From Litorihabitans aurantiacus (GTDB lineage Bacteria; Actinomycetota; Actinomycetes; Actinomycetales; Beutenbergiaceae), in contig NZ_BSUM01000001.1 in the NCBI RefSeq assembly GCF_030161595.1, positions 248,001-312,000 of the forward strand: DNA of 64,000 bases. The letters are read 5' to 3'. The notes below the pieces were generated by a model that saw only the letters and a list, made by a program, of their open reading frames with translations, was not told the DNA's origin and searched no databases. The position numbers and the translations under genes are program-made. Shown here in pieces: positions 30,454-39,179 of this stretch. Positions within the stretch are counted from its first letter, which is position 1. Every line of letters starts with the position of its first letter.

Positions 30454-31107
30454 TCAGCCGCGCTCGGCCTCGACCAGCTCGCGCAGCCGCCGCGCCGCGG
30501 CCGGCTGGGGGAGCGCCTCCAGCCCGCCCGCGCGCCAGCCGCGCACCATCGCCGGCTCGGCCAGCGTGAGCGCGACGCCGCGCCGCACCAGCGCAGGGAG
30601 GGGCTTGCGCGCCTCGCCGACGTCGCGCGCGAACCGCCGCACCGCCGTCGTGATCCGGGACTGCTGGAGGTAGAACGCCCCGGCCAGGACGCCCTCGGCC
30701 CGCAGCGCACCGGCGATCTCCGCCGCGAAGATGCCCTCGGCGACGACGGCGGGGGCCCCCGAGATGTCGATCGTCTCGCTCCCGGTCCGGCGCGAGGTGG
30801 GGATGTCGTAGACCGGCAGCTCGAGGCGGTCGCCCCGGCACGCCTCGACGAGAGCGGCGACGGCGGCCGGCGCGTCCCAGGTCGCGGGGGAGTCCCAGTC
30901 GACGATCCCGTGCCGCCGCGGCAGACCCGGGTGGTCGTGGTCGCGGTAGAAGTCGTCGAGCCGGATGACGGGGACGCCGAGGCGGTGCGCGATCGAGCTC
31001 TTGCCGCTGCCGGAGGCGCCCGCCAGGACGACCACCCGTCGCAGCGGGACGCGGGCCTCGTCCGGGAGGTCGAACAGCGTCGGGTCGGACGGGGCATCCT
31101 GCGGCAC
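30454..31107 (-). CDS. Uridine kinase-like P-loop ATPase
   Basis: The 217-residue product has Walker A GASGSGKSS, DDFYRDHDHPGLP as in uridine kinases, the YDIPTSRRTGSE loop and VVAEGIFAAE (Walker B-like). It probably phosphorylates uridine or a related nucleoside, though members of this subgroup are often unproven. It is monocistronic and convergent with the DedA gene. Confidence 0.82.
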   Translation of the reverse strand: MPQDAPSDPTLFDLPDEARVPLRRVVVLAGASGSGKSSIAHRLGVPVIRLDDFYRDHDHPGLPRRHGIVDWDSPATWDAPAAVAALVEACRGDRLELPVYDIPTSRRTGSETIDISGAPAVVAEGIFAAEIAGALRAEGVLAGAFYLQQSRITTAVRRFARDVGEARKPLPALVRRGVALTLAEPAMVRGWRAGGLEALPQPAAARRLRELVEAERG

Positions 31108-31268
31108 CCGGGGAGTTTACCGGGGAGCGCCACCCGCCCGGCGCGGGGCGGGGTCGCGGCGGCGTGATCCTTGCGCCAGCGCTGCGGGCCTGGCCATAGT
31201 GGCCACGGCACCACCCGCACCAGACCGCGCGGCCCCGGCCGCGACCATCCGTGAGAGAGGGCGAGACC

Positions 31269-31685
31269 GTGAGCGAGCAGGGCTTCTTCGACAGGCTGAA
31301 GGACAGGGCCGAGCAGGTCGCGGACGACGTGCGTGAGAAGGCGGGACCCGCGCTGGAGCAGGCGCGCGAGAAGGCCGGGGCAGCGTTCGCCGACGCGAAG
31401 GAGAAGGCCGGTCCGGCGCTGGAGCAGGCGCGGGAGAAGGCGGGGCCGGCGCTCGAGAACGCGCGCGAGCGGGCCGGCGAGCTGTTCGACGTGGCGAAGG
31501 AGCGCGCGGGCGAGGCGGTGGCTGACGTGCGCGAGCGTTTCGACGGCGCCGGTGACGGTGGTGCTGACGCCGTGCCGGGGACCCCGGAAGCGGCCGAGCC
31601 GCCGGCGCCGAGCACGCCCGTCACCCCGGTGACGCCGTCGGACGTGCCGCCGACCACCCCGCCGACCCCGCCCTCGCAGGACTGA
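31269..31685 (+). CDS. Soluble 11-residue-repeat amphipathic helix protein
   Basis: In the 138 residues, positions ~23-90 consist of six consecutive 11-residue repeats (consensus K/R-A-G-x-A-x-x-x-A-x-E, for example KAGPALEQARE). This periodicity is typical of LEA-group-3 and apolipoprotein-like amphipathic helices. A Pro/Thr-rich tail (PSTPVTPVTPS) follows. Such proteins protect membranes or proteins in stress, which is an inference here. The GTG at 31269 follows GAGAGGGCGAG. It is oriented away from the preceding gene and followed by a TspO-like gene. Confidence 0.75.
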   Translation: MSEQGFFDRLKDRAEQVADDVREKAGPALEQAREKAGAAFADAKEKAGPALEQAREKAGPALENARERAGELFDVAKERAGEAVADVRERFDGAGDGGADAVPGTPEAAEPPAPSTPVTPVTPSDVPPTTPPTPPSQD

Positions 31686-31743
31686 CGGCTCGCCCGAGCA
31701 ACGCAGTCCACGGCCGCTCCATCGTTCGGGTGGGGCGGCCGGT

Positions 31744-32562
31744 TCAGGCGGTGCGCGCCGCCGTCGGACCGGTGTCACCGCGCACGAGCGCCACGACGCC
31801 CGCGACCGCCACCACCGCGGCCGCGGCGAGCGCGCCGACGACGGCCGTCGGGTTGTCCGGCCCGTCGGTGAGGCGCCCGACGGCGATCCACGCCAGCCCC
31901 CACGTCGCCGTGAGGGCGGCGCCCACACCCACCGTCCGCCGTCCGGCGCGCAGCGCCACCCCGCCGCAGACGAGCGCCGCGACGGCGAGCACGACGCCGA
32001 CCCACACCGCCTCCGGCAGGAAGCCGAGGTCCAGGTCGGAGAAGCTGAGGACGGCCGTGACGTTCGCGACCGTCGCGACGCACACCCACCCGAGGTAGAT
32101 GCCCACCGTCCCGCCGAGGACGACGGCGTCGAGGCGCGGCGCCGTCGGGAGCCTGCGCAGCCGCACCAGGCACACGGCGAGCACGGCCACGAGCGCGGCG
32201 ATGATCGGCACCGTCAGGCCGAGCAGTCCCACCTGGGCGGCGCAGATCCACGCGGCGTTGAGCACCATGCTGGCCAGAACCCACCAGCCCAGTGCCCGGT
32301 GGTGCGGCGACGCCGCTCGCGACGGCAGCGCGTGCAGCACCGCCGTCGCGATCAGGGCGAGATAGATGACGCTCCAGACCGAGAACGCGCCCGTGCCCGG
32401 GGCCAGGGGCGTCGCCGTCGCGGCCAGCGCGCCGCTCGAGGCGTTCTGGATCTCGGTGCCGCCGAAGGCGCCGGAGCCCCATCCGGCCGCGACGATCGCA
32501 CCGGCACCCCCGACGACGAGCGCGATCTGCCGGACCCTGTCTGCTGCGGTTGCGTGACTCAT
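31744..32562 (-). CDS. TspO/MBR-related seven-helix membrane protein
   Basis: The 272-residue hydrophobic protein has about seven membrane helices. FSVWSVIYLALIATAVLHALP near residue 60 and the W-rich WVLASMVLNAAWICAAQ fit the TspO/MBR-related (tryptophan-rich sensory) superfamily. Porphyrin or lipid binding is known in that family, but this length and layout belong to a longer, poorly characterised branch. Confidence 0.72.
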   Translation of the reverse strand: MSHATAADRVRQIALVVGGAGAIVAAGWGSGAFGGTEIQNASSGALAATATPLAPGTGAFSVWSVIYLALIATAVLHALPSRAASPHHRALGWWVLASMVLNAAWICAAQVGLLGLTVPIIAALVAVLAVCLVRLRRLPTAPRLDAVVLGGTVGIYLGWVCVATVANVTAVLSFSDLDLGFLPEAVWVGVVLAVAALVCGGVALRAGRRTVGVGAALTATWGLAWIAVGRLTDGPDNPTAVVGALAAAAVVAVAGVVALVRGDTGPTAARTA

Positions 32563-32641
32563 GCCTCCAGCATCGCGCGGGGACGCACGGGAGGCGAGGG
32601 CTGCGTCGTCGCGACCCCCGCCCCCTCGGCTGCAGCGGGTC

Positions 32642-33747
32642 TCAGCGGTCGACGCGCGCGTTCCCGCCGCCGGCCAGCTTGAGCACCTCGGCCTTCGTGA
32701 CCATCGTGGTGTCGCCCGGCGTCGTCATCGCCAGGGCGCCGTGGGCGGCGCCGTACTCGACCGCCGTGGCCAGGTCCTGACCGTCCAGGAGCCCGTAGAT
32801 GAGACCGGAGGCGAAGGAGTCGCCGCCGCCGACGCGGTCGAGGATCTCCAGGCCGGGCCGGTGCGTCGCCTCGACGACGCCGGTCTCGCGCGACCAGGCG
32901 AGCGCGCCCCAGTCGTTGATCGTGGCGGAGCGCACCGTGCGCATCGTGGTGCCGATGACCTTGAAGTTCGGGAACGCGTCGGCCGCCGTCGTGATCATGG
33001 ACTTGAACGAGTCCGTCTCGAGGTGGGAGAGGTCGGCGTCCGCGCCCTCGACCTCGAACCCGAGCGAGGCGGTGAAGTCCTCCTCGTTACCGATCATCAC
33101 GTCGATGTACGGGGCGATCGCGCGGTTGACCTCCTGCGCCTTCGCCTGGCCACCGATCGACTTCCACAGCGAGGGGCGGTAGTTGAGGTCGTAGGAGACG
33201 ATCGTGCCGTGCTCCTTCGCCTTCTGGACGGCGGTGATGACGGTCTCGGCGGAGACCTCCGACAGTGCGGCGAAGATGCCGCCGGTGTGCAGCCAGCGCA
33301 CGCCGTACTCGCCGAACAGGCGGTCCCAGTCCACGTCGTCGGCCCGCAGCTGCGAGGCCGCGGTGATGCCGCGGTCGGAGACGCCGACGGCGCCGCGCAC
33401 GCCGAAGCCGCGCTCGGTGAAGTTCAGGCCGTTGCGCACGGTGCGCCCGATGCCGTCGTAGGGCACCCACTGCACGAACTCGGTGTCGAGGCCGCCGGTG
33501 AGGATGAGGTCCTCCACGAGGCGACCGACCTCGTTGTCGGCGAGCGCGGTGACGATCGCGCCGCGCAGACCGAACGCGCGCCGCAGACCGCGCGAGACGT
33601 TGTACTCGCCGCCGCCCTCCCAGGCGCGGAAGCTGCGGGCGGTGCGGATGCGGCCCTCGCCCGGGTCGAGGCGCAGCATGACCTCGCCGAGCGAGACGGC
33701 GTCGAAGCGGCAGTCGGCCGCGGGGCGGATGTCGAGGGGGTGCTCAC
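32642..33747 (-). CDS. kdgK: 2-keto-3-deoxygluconate kinase (PfkB family, frameshifted)
   Basis: KdgK phosphorylates 2-keto-3-deoxygluconate to KDPG. The first residues are lost through one missing base in the G run 33736-33740. Correction from GTG 33747 gives TPLDIRPAADCRFDAVSLGE followed by the typical VMLRLDPGEGRIRTARSF. The C-terminus has the PfkB signature DRVGGGDSFASGLIYG (catalytic Asp). Corrected length is about 368 residues. It lies 49 bp after eda, so the pair converts KDG to pyruvate and glyceraldehyde-3-phosphate. Confidence 0.92.
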
Positions 33748-33796
33748 GGGGTGCTCCTGGAGGTGGGGGACGGCGGTGTCGGTCGGGCGGTGTCGG

Positions 33797-34432
33797 TCAG
33801 GCGGGGCGCAGCGACCGGGCGAGGTCGACGGCGGTGCGCGTCAGGTCGGTGATCGCGTCGAACTCGTGGGCGGCGACGGTCGCGGCGGGCACCATCCAGG
33901 ACCCGCCGACGGCGACGACGCTCGGCAGCGCGAGGTAGTCGCCGAGGTTGGCGGGGCCGACGCCGCCGGTCGGCACGAAGCGCACGTCGCCGAAGGGCGC
34001 CGCGAGCGCCTTGATGGCGGGGGCGCCGCCGGACGTGCCGGCCGGGAAGAACTTCACGGTGCGCAGGCCGAGCTCGAGCGCGGCCTGGATCTCGGTCGCG
34101 GTGACGGCACCGGGCAGGACGGCGACGCCGTGCTCCTGGCAGCGCTCGACCACGGCGCGGCTCGTGCCGGGGGAGACGACGTACTGCGCGCCGGCCTTGA
34201 CGGCGACGTCGACCTGCTCGGGGGTGAGGACGGTTCCGGCGCCGACGAGGATGTCGCCGCGGTCGGCCATCGCTCGGATCGCGTCCGGGGCGGCGGCGGT
34301 GCGGAAGGTGACCTCGGCGACGGGCAGCCCACCGGCGACGAGTGCGCCGGCGAGGCCGTCGGCGTCGGCGGCGTCCTGCAGGACGACGACCGGCACGAGG
34401 GTGGCGGCGGAGAGCTGGGAGAGGACGTCCAC
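33797..34432 (-). CDS. eda: KDPG aldolase (2-dehydro-3-deoxyphosphogluconate aldolase)
   Basis: Eda cleaves KDPG to pyruvate and glyceraldehyde-3-phosphate. In the 211 residues, VAEVTFRTAAA holds the catalytic glutamate, VGAGTVLTPEQ and VSPGTS follow, and VKFFPAGTSGG contains the Schiff-base lysine. All active-site features are present and the length is normal. It lies between iclR and kdgK, preceded by an operator-like palindrome. Confidence 0.95.
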   Translation of the reverse strand: MDVLSQLSAATLVPVVVLQDAADADGLAGALVAGGLPVAEVTFRTAAAPDAIRAMADRGDILVGAGTVLTPEQVDVAVKAGAQYVVSPGTSRAVVERCQEHGVAVLPGAVTATEIQAALELGLRTVKFFPAGTSGGAPAIKALAAPFGDVRFVPTGGVGPANLGDYLALPSVVAVGGSWMVPAATVAAHEFDAITDLTRTAVDLARSLRPA

Positions 34433-34453
34433 GGTGACTCCAGACTGTGGGGT

Positions 34454-34470
34454 GTTGCGCTAGGCGGAAC
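34454..34470 (-). promoter_or_regulatory. IclR-type operator before eda-kdgK
   Basis: GTTGCGC-TAG-GCGGAAC is a 7-3-7 inverted repeat with one mismatched pair, and it closely resembles IclR-family operators. A second half site, GTTGCGCTC, lies about 20 bp further upstream of eda. It sits between iclR and eda, where the IclR protein would block the eda-kdgK promoter. Confidence 0.6.
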
Positions 34471-34530
34471 GCGCGTTGCGCTCAGTGGTGAGTCTAGCGC
34501 GTTGCGCGCCCGCGGGCGGACGGTCGGCGG

Positions 34531-35291
34531 CTAGTCAGTCGTCGCGAGCACGAGGCCGGGGGCGCCAGCTCGCCGAGCACGCGGCGCACGGTCGCCACGA
34601 CGGCGGGCAGCCGCTCGCCGTCGAGACGCTCGGCCGGGACCGTGACGGACACGGCGGCGACGGCGTTCGCACCGCGCAGGAGGGCGACGGCGACGCACGC
34701 GATCCCGGGCTCGTTCTCCTCGCGCTCCTGCGCGTAGCCGGTCGTGCGGGCCGCGGCGACGGCGTCCCACGTCCGCCCCCGCGCGTCCGGGTCCGCGCCG
34801 GGGTCGAGGTAGGAGTCGAGGGACTCGCGCGTCGGGGCGCGGCCGGCCAGGAGGGCCCGGCCGAGCGCCGTCGTCGCCGCGGGCATCCGGCGGCCGACCG
34901 CGGACCACACCCGCAGCGGGCGCTCGGGCTCGACCTTGTCGAGGTAGACGACGTGCGTGCCCACCAGGGTCCCGAGGTGGACGAGCTCGCCGAGCTCGCG
35001 CGAGATCGCCACGAGGGCGGGGTGGAGCGCCGAGGCGAGGCTCTGCTCGGCGAGGTAGCCGTCGCCCAGCGTGAGGGCGGTGGCGCCGAGGCGGTAGGCG
35101 CCGCCGTCGGGATCCTGCGCGACGAAGCCGCGAAACCGCAGGGCCGTCAGCGCGCGGTGCAGCGTGGTCTTGTGGACGCCGACGCGGTCGGCGAGCACGG
35201 CGAGCGACAGCCCGTCCGCTCCGGCGGCGGCGAGCTCCGTGAGCGCCAGCAGCGCGCGGTCGATGCTCTCGACGGGGGAGGCCTCGGTCAT
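34531..35291 (-). CDS. IclR family transcriptional regulator (frameshifted near the end)
   Basis: The regulator has an N-terminal winged helix (LADRVGVHKTTLHRALTALRF) and the IclR effector domain ending EENEPGIACVAVALLRG. It is probably the repressor of the downstream eda-kdgK genes. The C-terminus shifts at the G run 34558-34562; one added base gives LGELAPPGLVLATTD and a stop at 34531, about 253 residues. The ATG at 35291 begins TEASPVESIDRALLAL, the usual IclR opening. Confidence 0.87.
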
Positions 35292-35363
35292 GCCCCCACT
35301 GTCCCAGACGCCACCCCTCGACTCACCCGCCCATCTACCCACCGCTCTCACCCCACTCCCGGC

Positions 35364-35492
35364 GAGAATGCGCTGGGCTGCTGTATCGGTGCGATACGGC
35401 AGCCCAGCGCATTCTCGAGCTCGGCGCCACCGGCCGAGAATGCGGTGCGCTGCTGTATCCGGGGGATAGGGCAGCCCGGCGCATTCTCGGCC
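35364..35492. repeat. Two tandem extragenic palindromes (GAGAATGC family)
   Basis: Copy one (35364-35416) is a 24-bp stem with a single G-T pair and a 5-nt loop; its arms begin GAGAATGCGCTGGGCTGC. Copy two (35432-35492) has the same outer arms (GGCCGAGAATGC with GCATTCTCGGCC) and the same GCTGCTGTATC core, but a less perfect inside. They occupy the gap between iclR and the end of the liv operon, both minus-strand genes. The second could terminate transcription, but two related copies suggest a REP-like family. Confidence 0.65.
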
Positions 35493-35546
35493 CGCGGCGG
35501 GGCGCGGCGGGGCGCGGTGGGGCGGGGCGGGCGAGGACCGAAGCCG

Positions 35547-36347
35547 TCAGGCGTCGGCCTTCACCTCGCCCGGTCGTCCTCCCAGGTACAGCTCGGACAG
35601 CTGCGGGTCCGCGAGCAGCTCGGGCGCCGGGCCGGTGATGTGCACCCGGCCGAGGTCGAGCACGCAGCCGATGTCCGCCGTCTCCAGGGCGCGCCGGGCG
35701 TTCTGCTCGACGAGGAGGACGGCGACGCCGGCGTCGCGCATCCGCACGACCTGCTCGAACACCTTCGTGGTGGTCTTCGGGTCGAGACCCATCGAGGGCT
35801 CGTCCAGCAGCACGACCTTCGGGCTGACCATGAGCGAGCGGGCGAACTCGACCTGCTTCTGCTGGCCGCCCGAGAGCAGACCGGCCAGCTGCTTCCAGCG
35901 CTCGCCCACGATCGGGAACAGGTTCTGCACGAACGCGACCCGCTCGGCGATCTGCGCCTTGTCGCGCAGGCTGTAGGCACCGAGCATGACGTTCTCCTGG
36001 ACCGTCATCTCGCGGAAGACGCTGTGGCCCTGGAGCACGTGCGCCAGGCCCGAGCCCAGCATCTGCTGGGGTCCCTGACCGGTGACGTCCTTGCCGCCCA
36101 CGAGGATCTTCCCCGAGGCGGGCTTGAGCAGGCCGCTCGCGACCTTCAGGACGGTGGACTTGCCGGCACCGTTGGGACCGACCAGGCAGACCACGGTCGA
36201 GGCCGGCACGCGGATGGTGAGGCCGCGCAGCACCATGGCGGCCCGGCCGTAGCCGGCCTGCACGTCGTCCAGGACGAGCAGGTCGCCGTCGTCACCCCCG
36301 GCTCCGGCGGGTGAGGCGTGCTTCGGGGTCGAGGTGTCAGACGCCAA
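35547..36347 (-). CDS. livF: Branched-chain/amide-type ABC transporter ATPase LivF
   Basis: This 266-residue LivF-type ATPase has Walker A GPNGAGKST, the Q-loop region HVLQGHSVFREMTVQEN, signature LSGGQQKQ, Walker B VVLLDEPSMGLDP and the VLLVEQNARRAL switch typical of LivF. It energises import of branched-chain amino acids, or of urea/amides in sister systems. The start is tentatively a TTG at 36347 overlapping the livG stop by 11 bp. Confidence 0.9.
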   Translation of the reverse strand: MASDTSTPKHASPAGAGGDDGDLLVLDDVQAGYGRAAMVLRGLTIRVPASTVVCLVGPNGAGKSTVLKVASGLLKPASGKILVGGKDVTGQGPQQMLGSGLAHVLQGHSVFREMTVQENVMLGAYSLRDKAQIAERVAFVQNLFPIVGERWKQLAGLLSGGQQKQVEFARSLMVSPKVVLLDEPSMGLDPKTTTKVFEQVVRMRDAGVAVLLVEQNARRALETADIGCVLDLGRVHITGPAPELLADPQLSELYLGGRPGEVKADA

Positions 36348-37103
36348 GGTAGGCCTCCAGGACTCGCGGGTCGGACTGGACGATGTCGGGGGTGCCCTCG
36401 GCGATCGGGGCCCCGCGGTCGAACACGACGACGTGGTGGGACAGGCTCATCACGAGGTCCATGTTGTGCTCGACGATGAGGAACGTGGTGCCCTCGGCGT
36501 TGAGCTCCTGCACGAGCGAGCCGATCCGCCCGATGAGCGAGGGGTTCACGCCGCCCGCGGGCTCGTCGAGCATGATCGTGTCCGGGTCGCCCATGAGGAC
36601 GCCGGCGAGCTCGAGCAGCTTCTGCTGGCCGTAGGACAGGTCGCGCGCCTCGGAGTTCTCGAGGTGGTCGATGCCCACGCGGACGAGGAGCTGCCGAGCC
36701 TTGGCCACCTCGGCCTCGGTGCGGGCCGGCGCGAGCAGGCCCTTGATCCCGGTGCGCCGGACGGCGACGAGCACGTTGTCGAGCACCGTCATCCGGGGAA
36801 GATCCGGCACAGCTGGAAGCTGCGCCCGATCCCCGCGTGGGCGATGGCGTGCGGGGCCCTGCCCGTGATGTCGCGGTCCTTGAACGTGACCGTGCCCGAG
36901 TCCGGCTTGATCATGCCGGTGACGCAGTTGAAGAACGTCGTCTTGCCGGAGCCGTTCGGGCCGATGAGGGCGTTGATCTTGCCCTCGTGGAAGGTGACGT
37001 CGGCGCCGTCGACGGCGCGGACGCCTCCGAAGACCTTCGTCAGGCCGCGCGTGCTGAGGTTCGAGACGGCGGTGGTGGTCGCCGGTGCGGCGGTGGCGGT
37101 CAT
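36337..37103 (-). CDS. livG: ABC transporter ATPase LivG (frameshifted)
   Basis: LivG-type ATPase with Walker A GPNGSGKTT and GIGRSFQLCRIFP. After the break at the G run 36795-36798 come the signature LSYGQQKLLELA, Walker B TIMLDEPAGGVNP and LIVEHNMDLVM, typical of LivG. One added base gives RIFPRMTVLDNVLVA and about 255 residues. The ATG overlaps the livM stop (ATGA). Confidence 0.9.
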
Positions 37104-38304
37104 CGCTTCCCCCGGGGTTCGTGGTGGTGGCCGTCGGTGGCGTGGCCGCGTCCTCGTCCGCCGCGCCCTCGCGCTCGACGGGCCTGCCCGCGAACACCGA
37201 GGCGCCGCTGACGCCGGCCGCGCGGTTGCGCTCGGCCAGCTCGGCCGCCGTCATCTCGCGGATGGAGGAGGACTGCGGGCCGAACCGCTTGAGCAGGGAC
37301 TGCACGGCCGGGATGATCCCGTCCGGCATGAACAGCACGACCAGGGCCAGCAGGAGTCCGGTGGCCACGAGGTGGAACTGCGTGTCACCGAACTGCAGCT
37401 TGAAGACCTCCAGGCCGATGCCGACGATGATCGCGCCGACCAGCGGGCCCCACAGGTTCCGGATGCCGCCGAGCAGCGCCATCAGCACCATGTAGGAGCC
37501 GAGCAGGATCGAGAACTGGAAGATCGGGTCCAGGTCGCCGAACCACAGGGCGTACATGCCGCCGGCGAGGCCGGTGAACGTCGCGGAGATGACGTAGGCG
37601 ACCAGCTTGTAGTTGCGGGTCGGGATGCCGAGCGCCTCCGCCTTGTCCTCGTCCTCGCGGATCGCCTTGAGGCCGATGCCGAAGCGCGAGCGGTTGATCG
37701 CCCACCACAGCAGGAGCATCACCGCCAGCAGCGCGGCGAAAAGGTAGAAGAACACCTGGTGGTGCACGGGCCGCAGCAGGTCCGGGAACGGGCGGGGGAC
37801 CACGAGGCCGTTCGAGCCGCCCGTGAAGCTGCCCCAGCCCTGGAAGACCAGCAGCATGATGAGCACGAACGCGATCGAGACGATCACGAAGGACGCCCCG
37901 CGCACCCGCAGGGCGGCGATGCCGACCGGCACGGTGATGACCGCGACGATCACGCCGGCCAGCGCCCACGCCACGAAGGAGGGGAGTGCGGCGTCGCGGA
38001 TCAGGATGCCGGTGCCGTAGGCGCCGAGACCGAACCAGGCCGCGTGGCCCAGCGAGATGTAGCCCGTGAACCCGCCCATGAAGTTCCACGAGGTGGCCGT
38101 GCAGGCGTAGGACAGGATGACCACGCCGGCCGAGAGGATGTAGGCGTTCGGGGCGGCCGAGGGGAAGAGTGCGACGACCACGAGGCCGACGGCGAGGGCG
38201 GCACCGGCGAGGATCTTCCGGTTCCGGGACGTGCCGGACGGCGCGGGGCCGGCCGGTGCGGCGCCGCGCACGGGCGCTGCCAGGGTGTCAGAAGCGTTGG
38301 GCAA
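37100..38304 (-). CDS. livM: ABC transporter permease LivM (frameshifted at its 3' end)
   Basis: LivM-type permease with about nine to ten membrane helices and the conserved motif YISLGHAAWFGLGAYG; the coupling loop is ...SRFGIGLKAIREDEDKAEALG. The C-terminal ~60 residues are a hydrophilic tail. The frame should end at a TGA overlapping the livG ATG, but one base is missing in the C/G run 37109-37117, so the raw frame runs on into livG. Corrected length is about 401 residues. The start is a TTG at 38304 overlapping livH, as livF overlaps livG. Confidence 0.88.
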
Positions 38305-39172
38305 GGCGACCTCCGAAGAACCCCTGCGGACGCACCATGAGCGTCACGAACAGGGCGACGTAGAAGATGGTCTGCGCCCAGGTGGTGCCGAGCGGGACCT
38401 GGAGCAGGCTCTGGCCCACCCCGAGCACGAGGGCGGCGATGGCCGCCCCCGGGATGGACCCGAGACCGCCGACGACGATGATCGCCATGAGCGGGCCGAT
38501 CCAGTGCCAGTGGAGCGAGGGGTAGATCGTCGCGTCCAGCGAGAGCGCCGTGCCGCCGAGCGCGGCCGTCGCGAGGCCGAGGCCGAAGCCGAGACCCGCC
38601 ACGCGGTCGGTCCGGATGCCCACGAGCTGGGCGGCCTCCGGGTGCTGGATCGTCGCGCGCAGCGCCTGCCCGAAGCGGGTGTGCTTCATGAGCAGGTACA
38701 GCGCGAGCAGCGACAGGGCGGCGAGGCCGAAGGCGATGAGCTTCACGACGGCGATGCGCGCCCCGAAGATCTCGAGGCTCGCGCTCGAGTACGGCAGCTG
38801 GATGCGACGCTGCGTGCCGCCCCAGACGAAGCCGATGACGCCCTCGATGGTGAGCGCGACGGCGAACGTCAGCAGCACGGACATCATCGTGAGGGTCGCC
38901 GGCCGCAGTCGCGTGATGAGCAACCGCTGCATGAAGACGCCGATGCCGAAGAACAGGGGCACGGTGACCACGAGCGTGAGCAGCGGGTCGATGCCGAGCT
39001 CGGTGTTGGCGTACCACGCGAGGTAGGCCGCCAGCACGAGGAACGAGGCGTGCGCGATCATCACGACGCGCATGACGCCGAAGTAGAGCGTCAGACCCGC
39101 TGCCAGGAGGGCGTAGAGCCCTCCCAGCAGCACGCCCAGGATCAGGCTCTGGAGGAGGAGTGAACCGGTCAC
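38288..39172 (-). CDS. livH: ABC transporter permease LivH
   Basis: LivH-type permease of 294 residues with about eight membrane helices. The coupling loop KHTRFGQALRATIQHPEAAQLVG is intact, and GLTLYFGVMRVVMIAHASFL at the N-terminus is the family motif. It has a 7-bp gap after the binding-protein gene and forms the transmembrane channel with LivM. Confidence 0.92.
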   Translation of the reverse strand: MTGSLLLQSLILGVLLGGLYALLAAGLTLYFGVMRVVMIAHASFLVLAAYLAWYANTELGIDPLLTLVVTVPLFFGIGVFMQRLLITRLRPATLTMMSVLLTFAVALTIEGVIGFVWGGTQRRIQLPYSSASLEIFGARIAVVKLIAFGLAALSLLALYLLMKHTRFGQALRATIQHPEAAQLVGIRTDRVAGLGFGLGLATAALGGTALSLDATIYPSLHWHWIGPLMAIIVVGGLGSIPGAAIAALVLGVGQSLLQVPLGTTWAQTIFYVALFVTLMVRPQGFFGGRLAQRF

Positions 39173-39179
39173 GCGTCGA

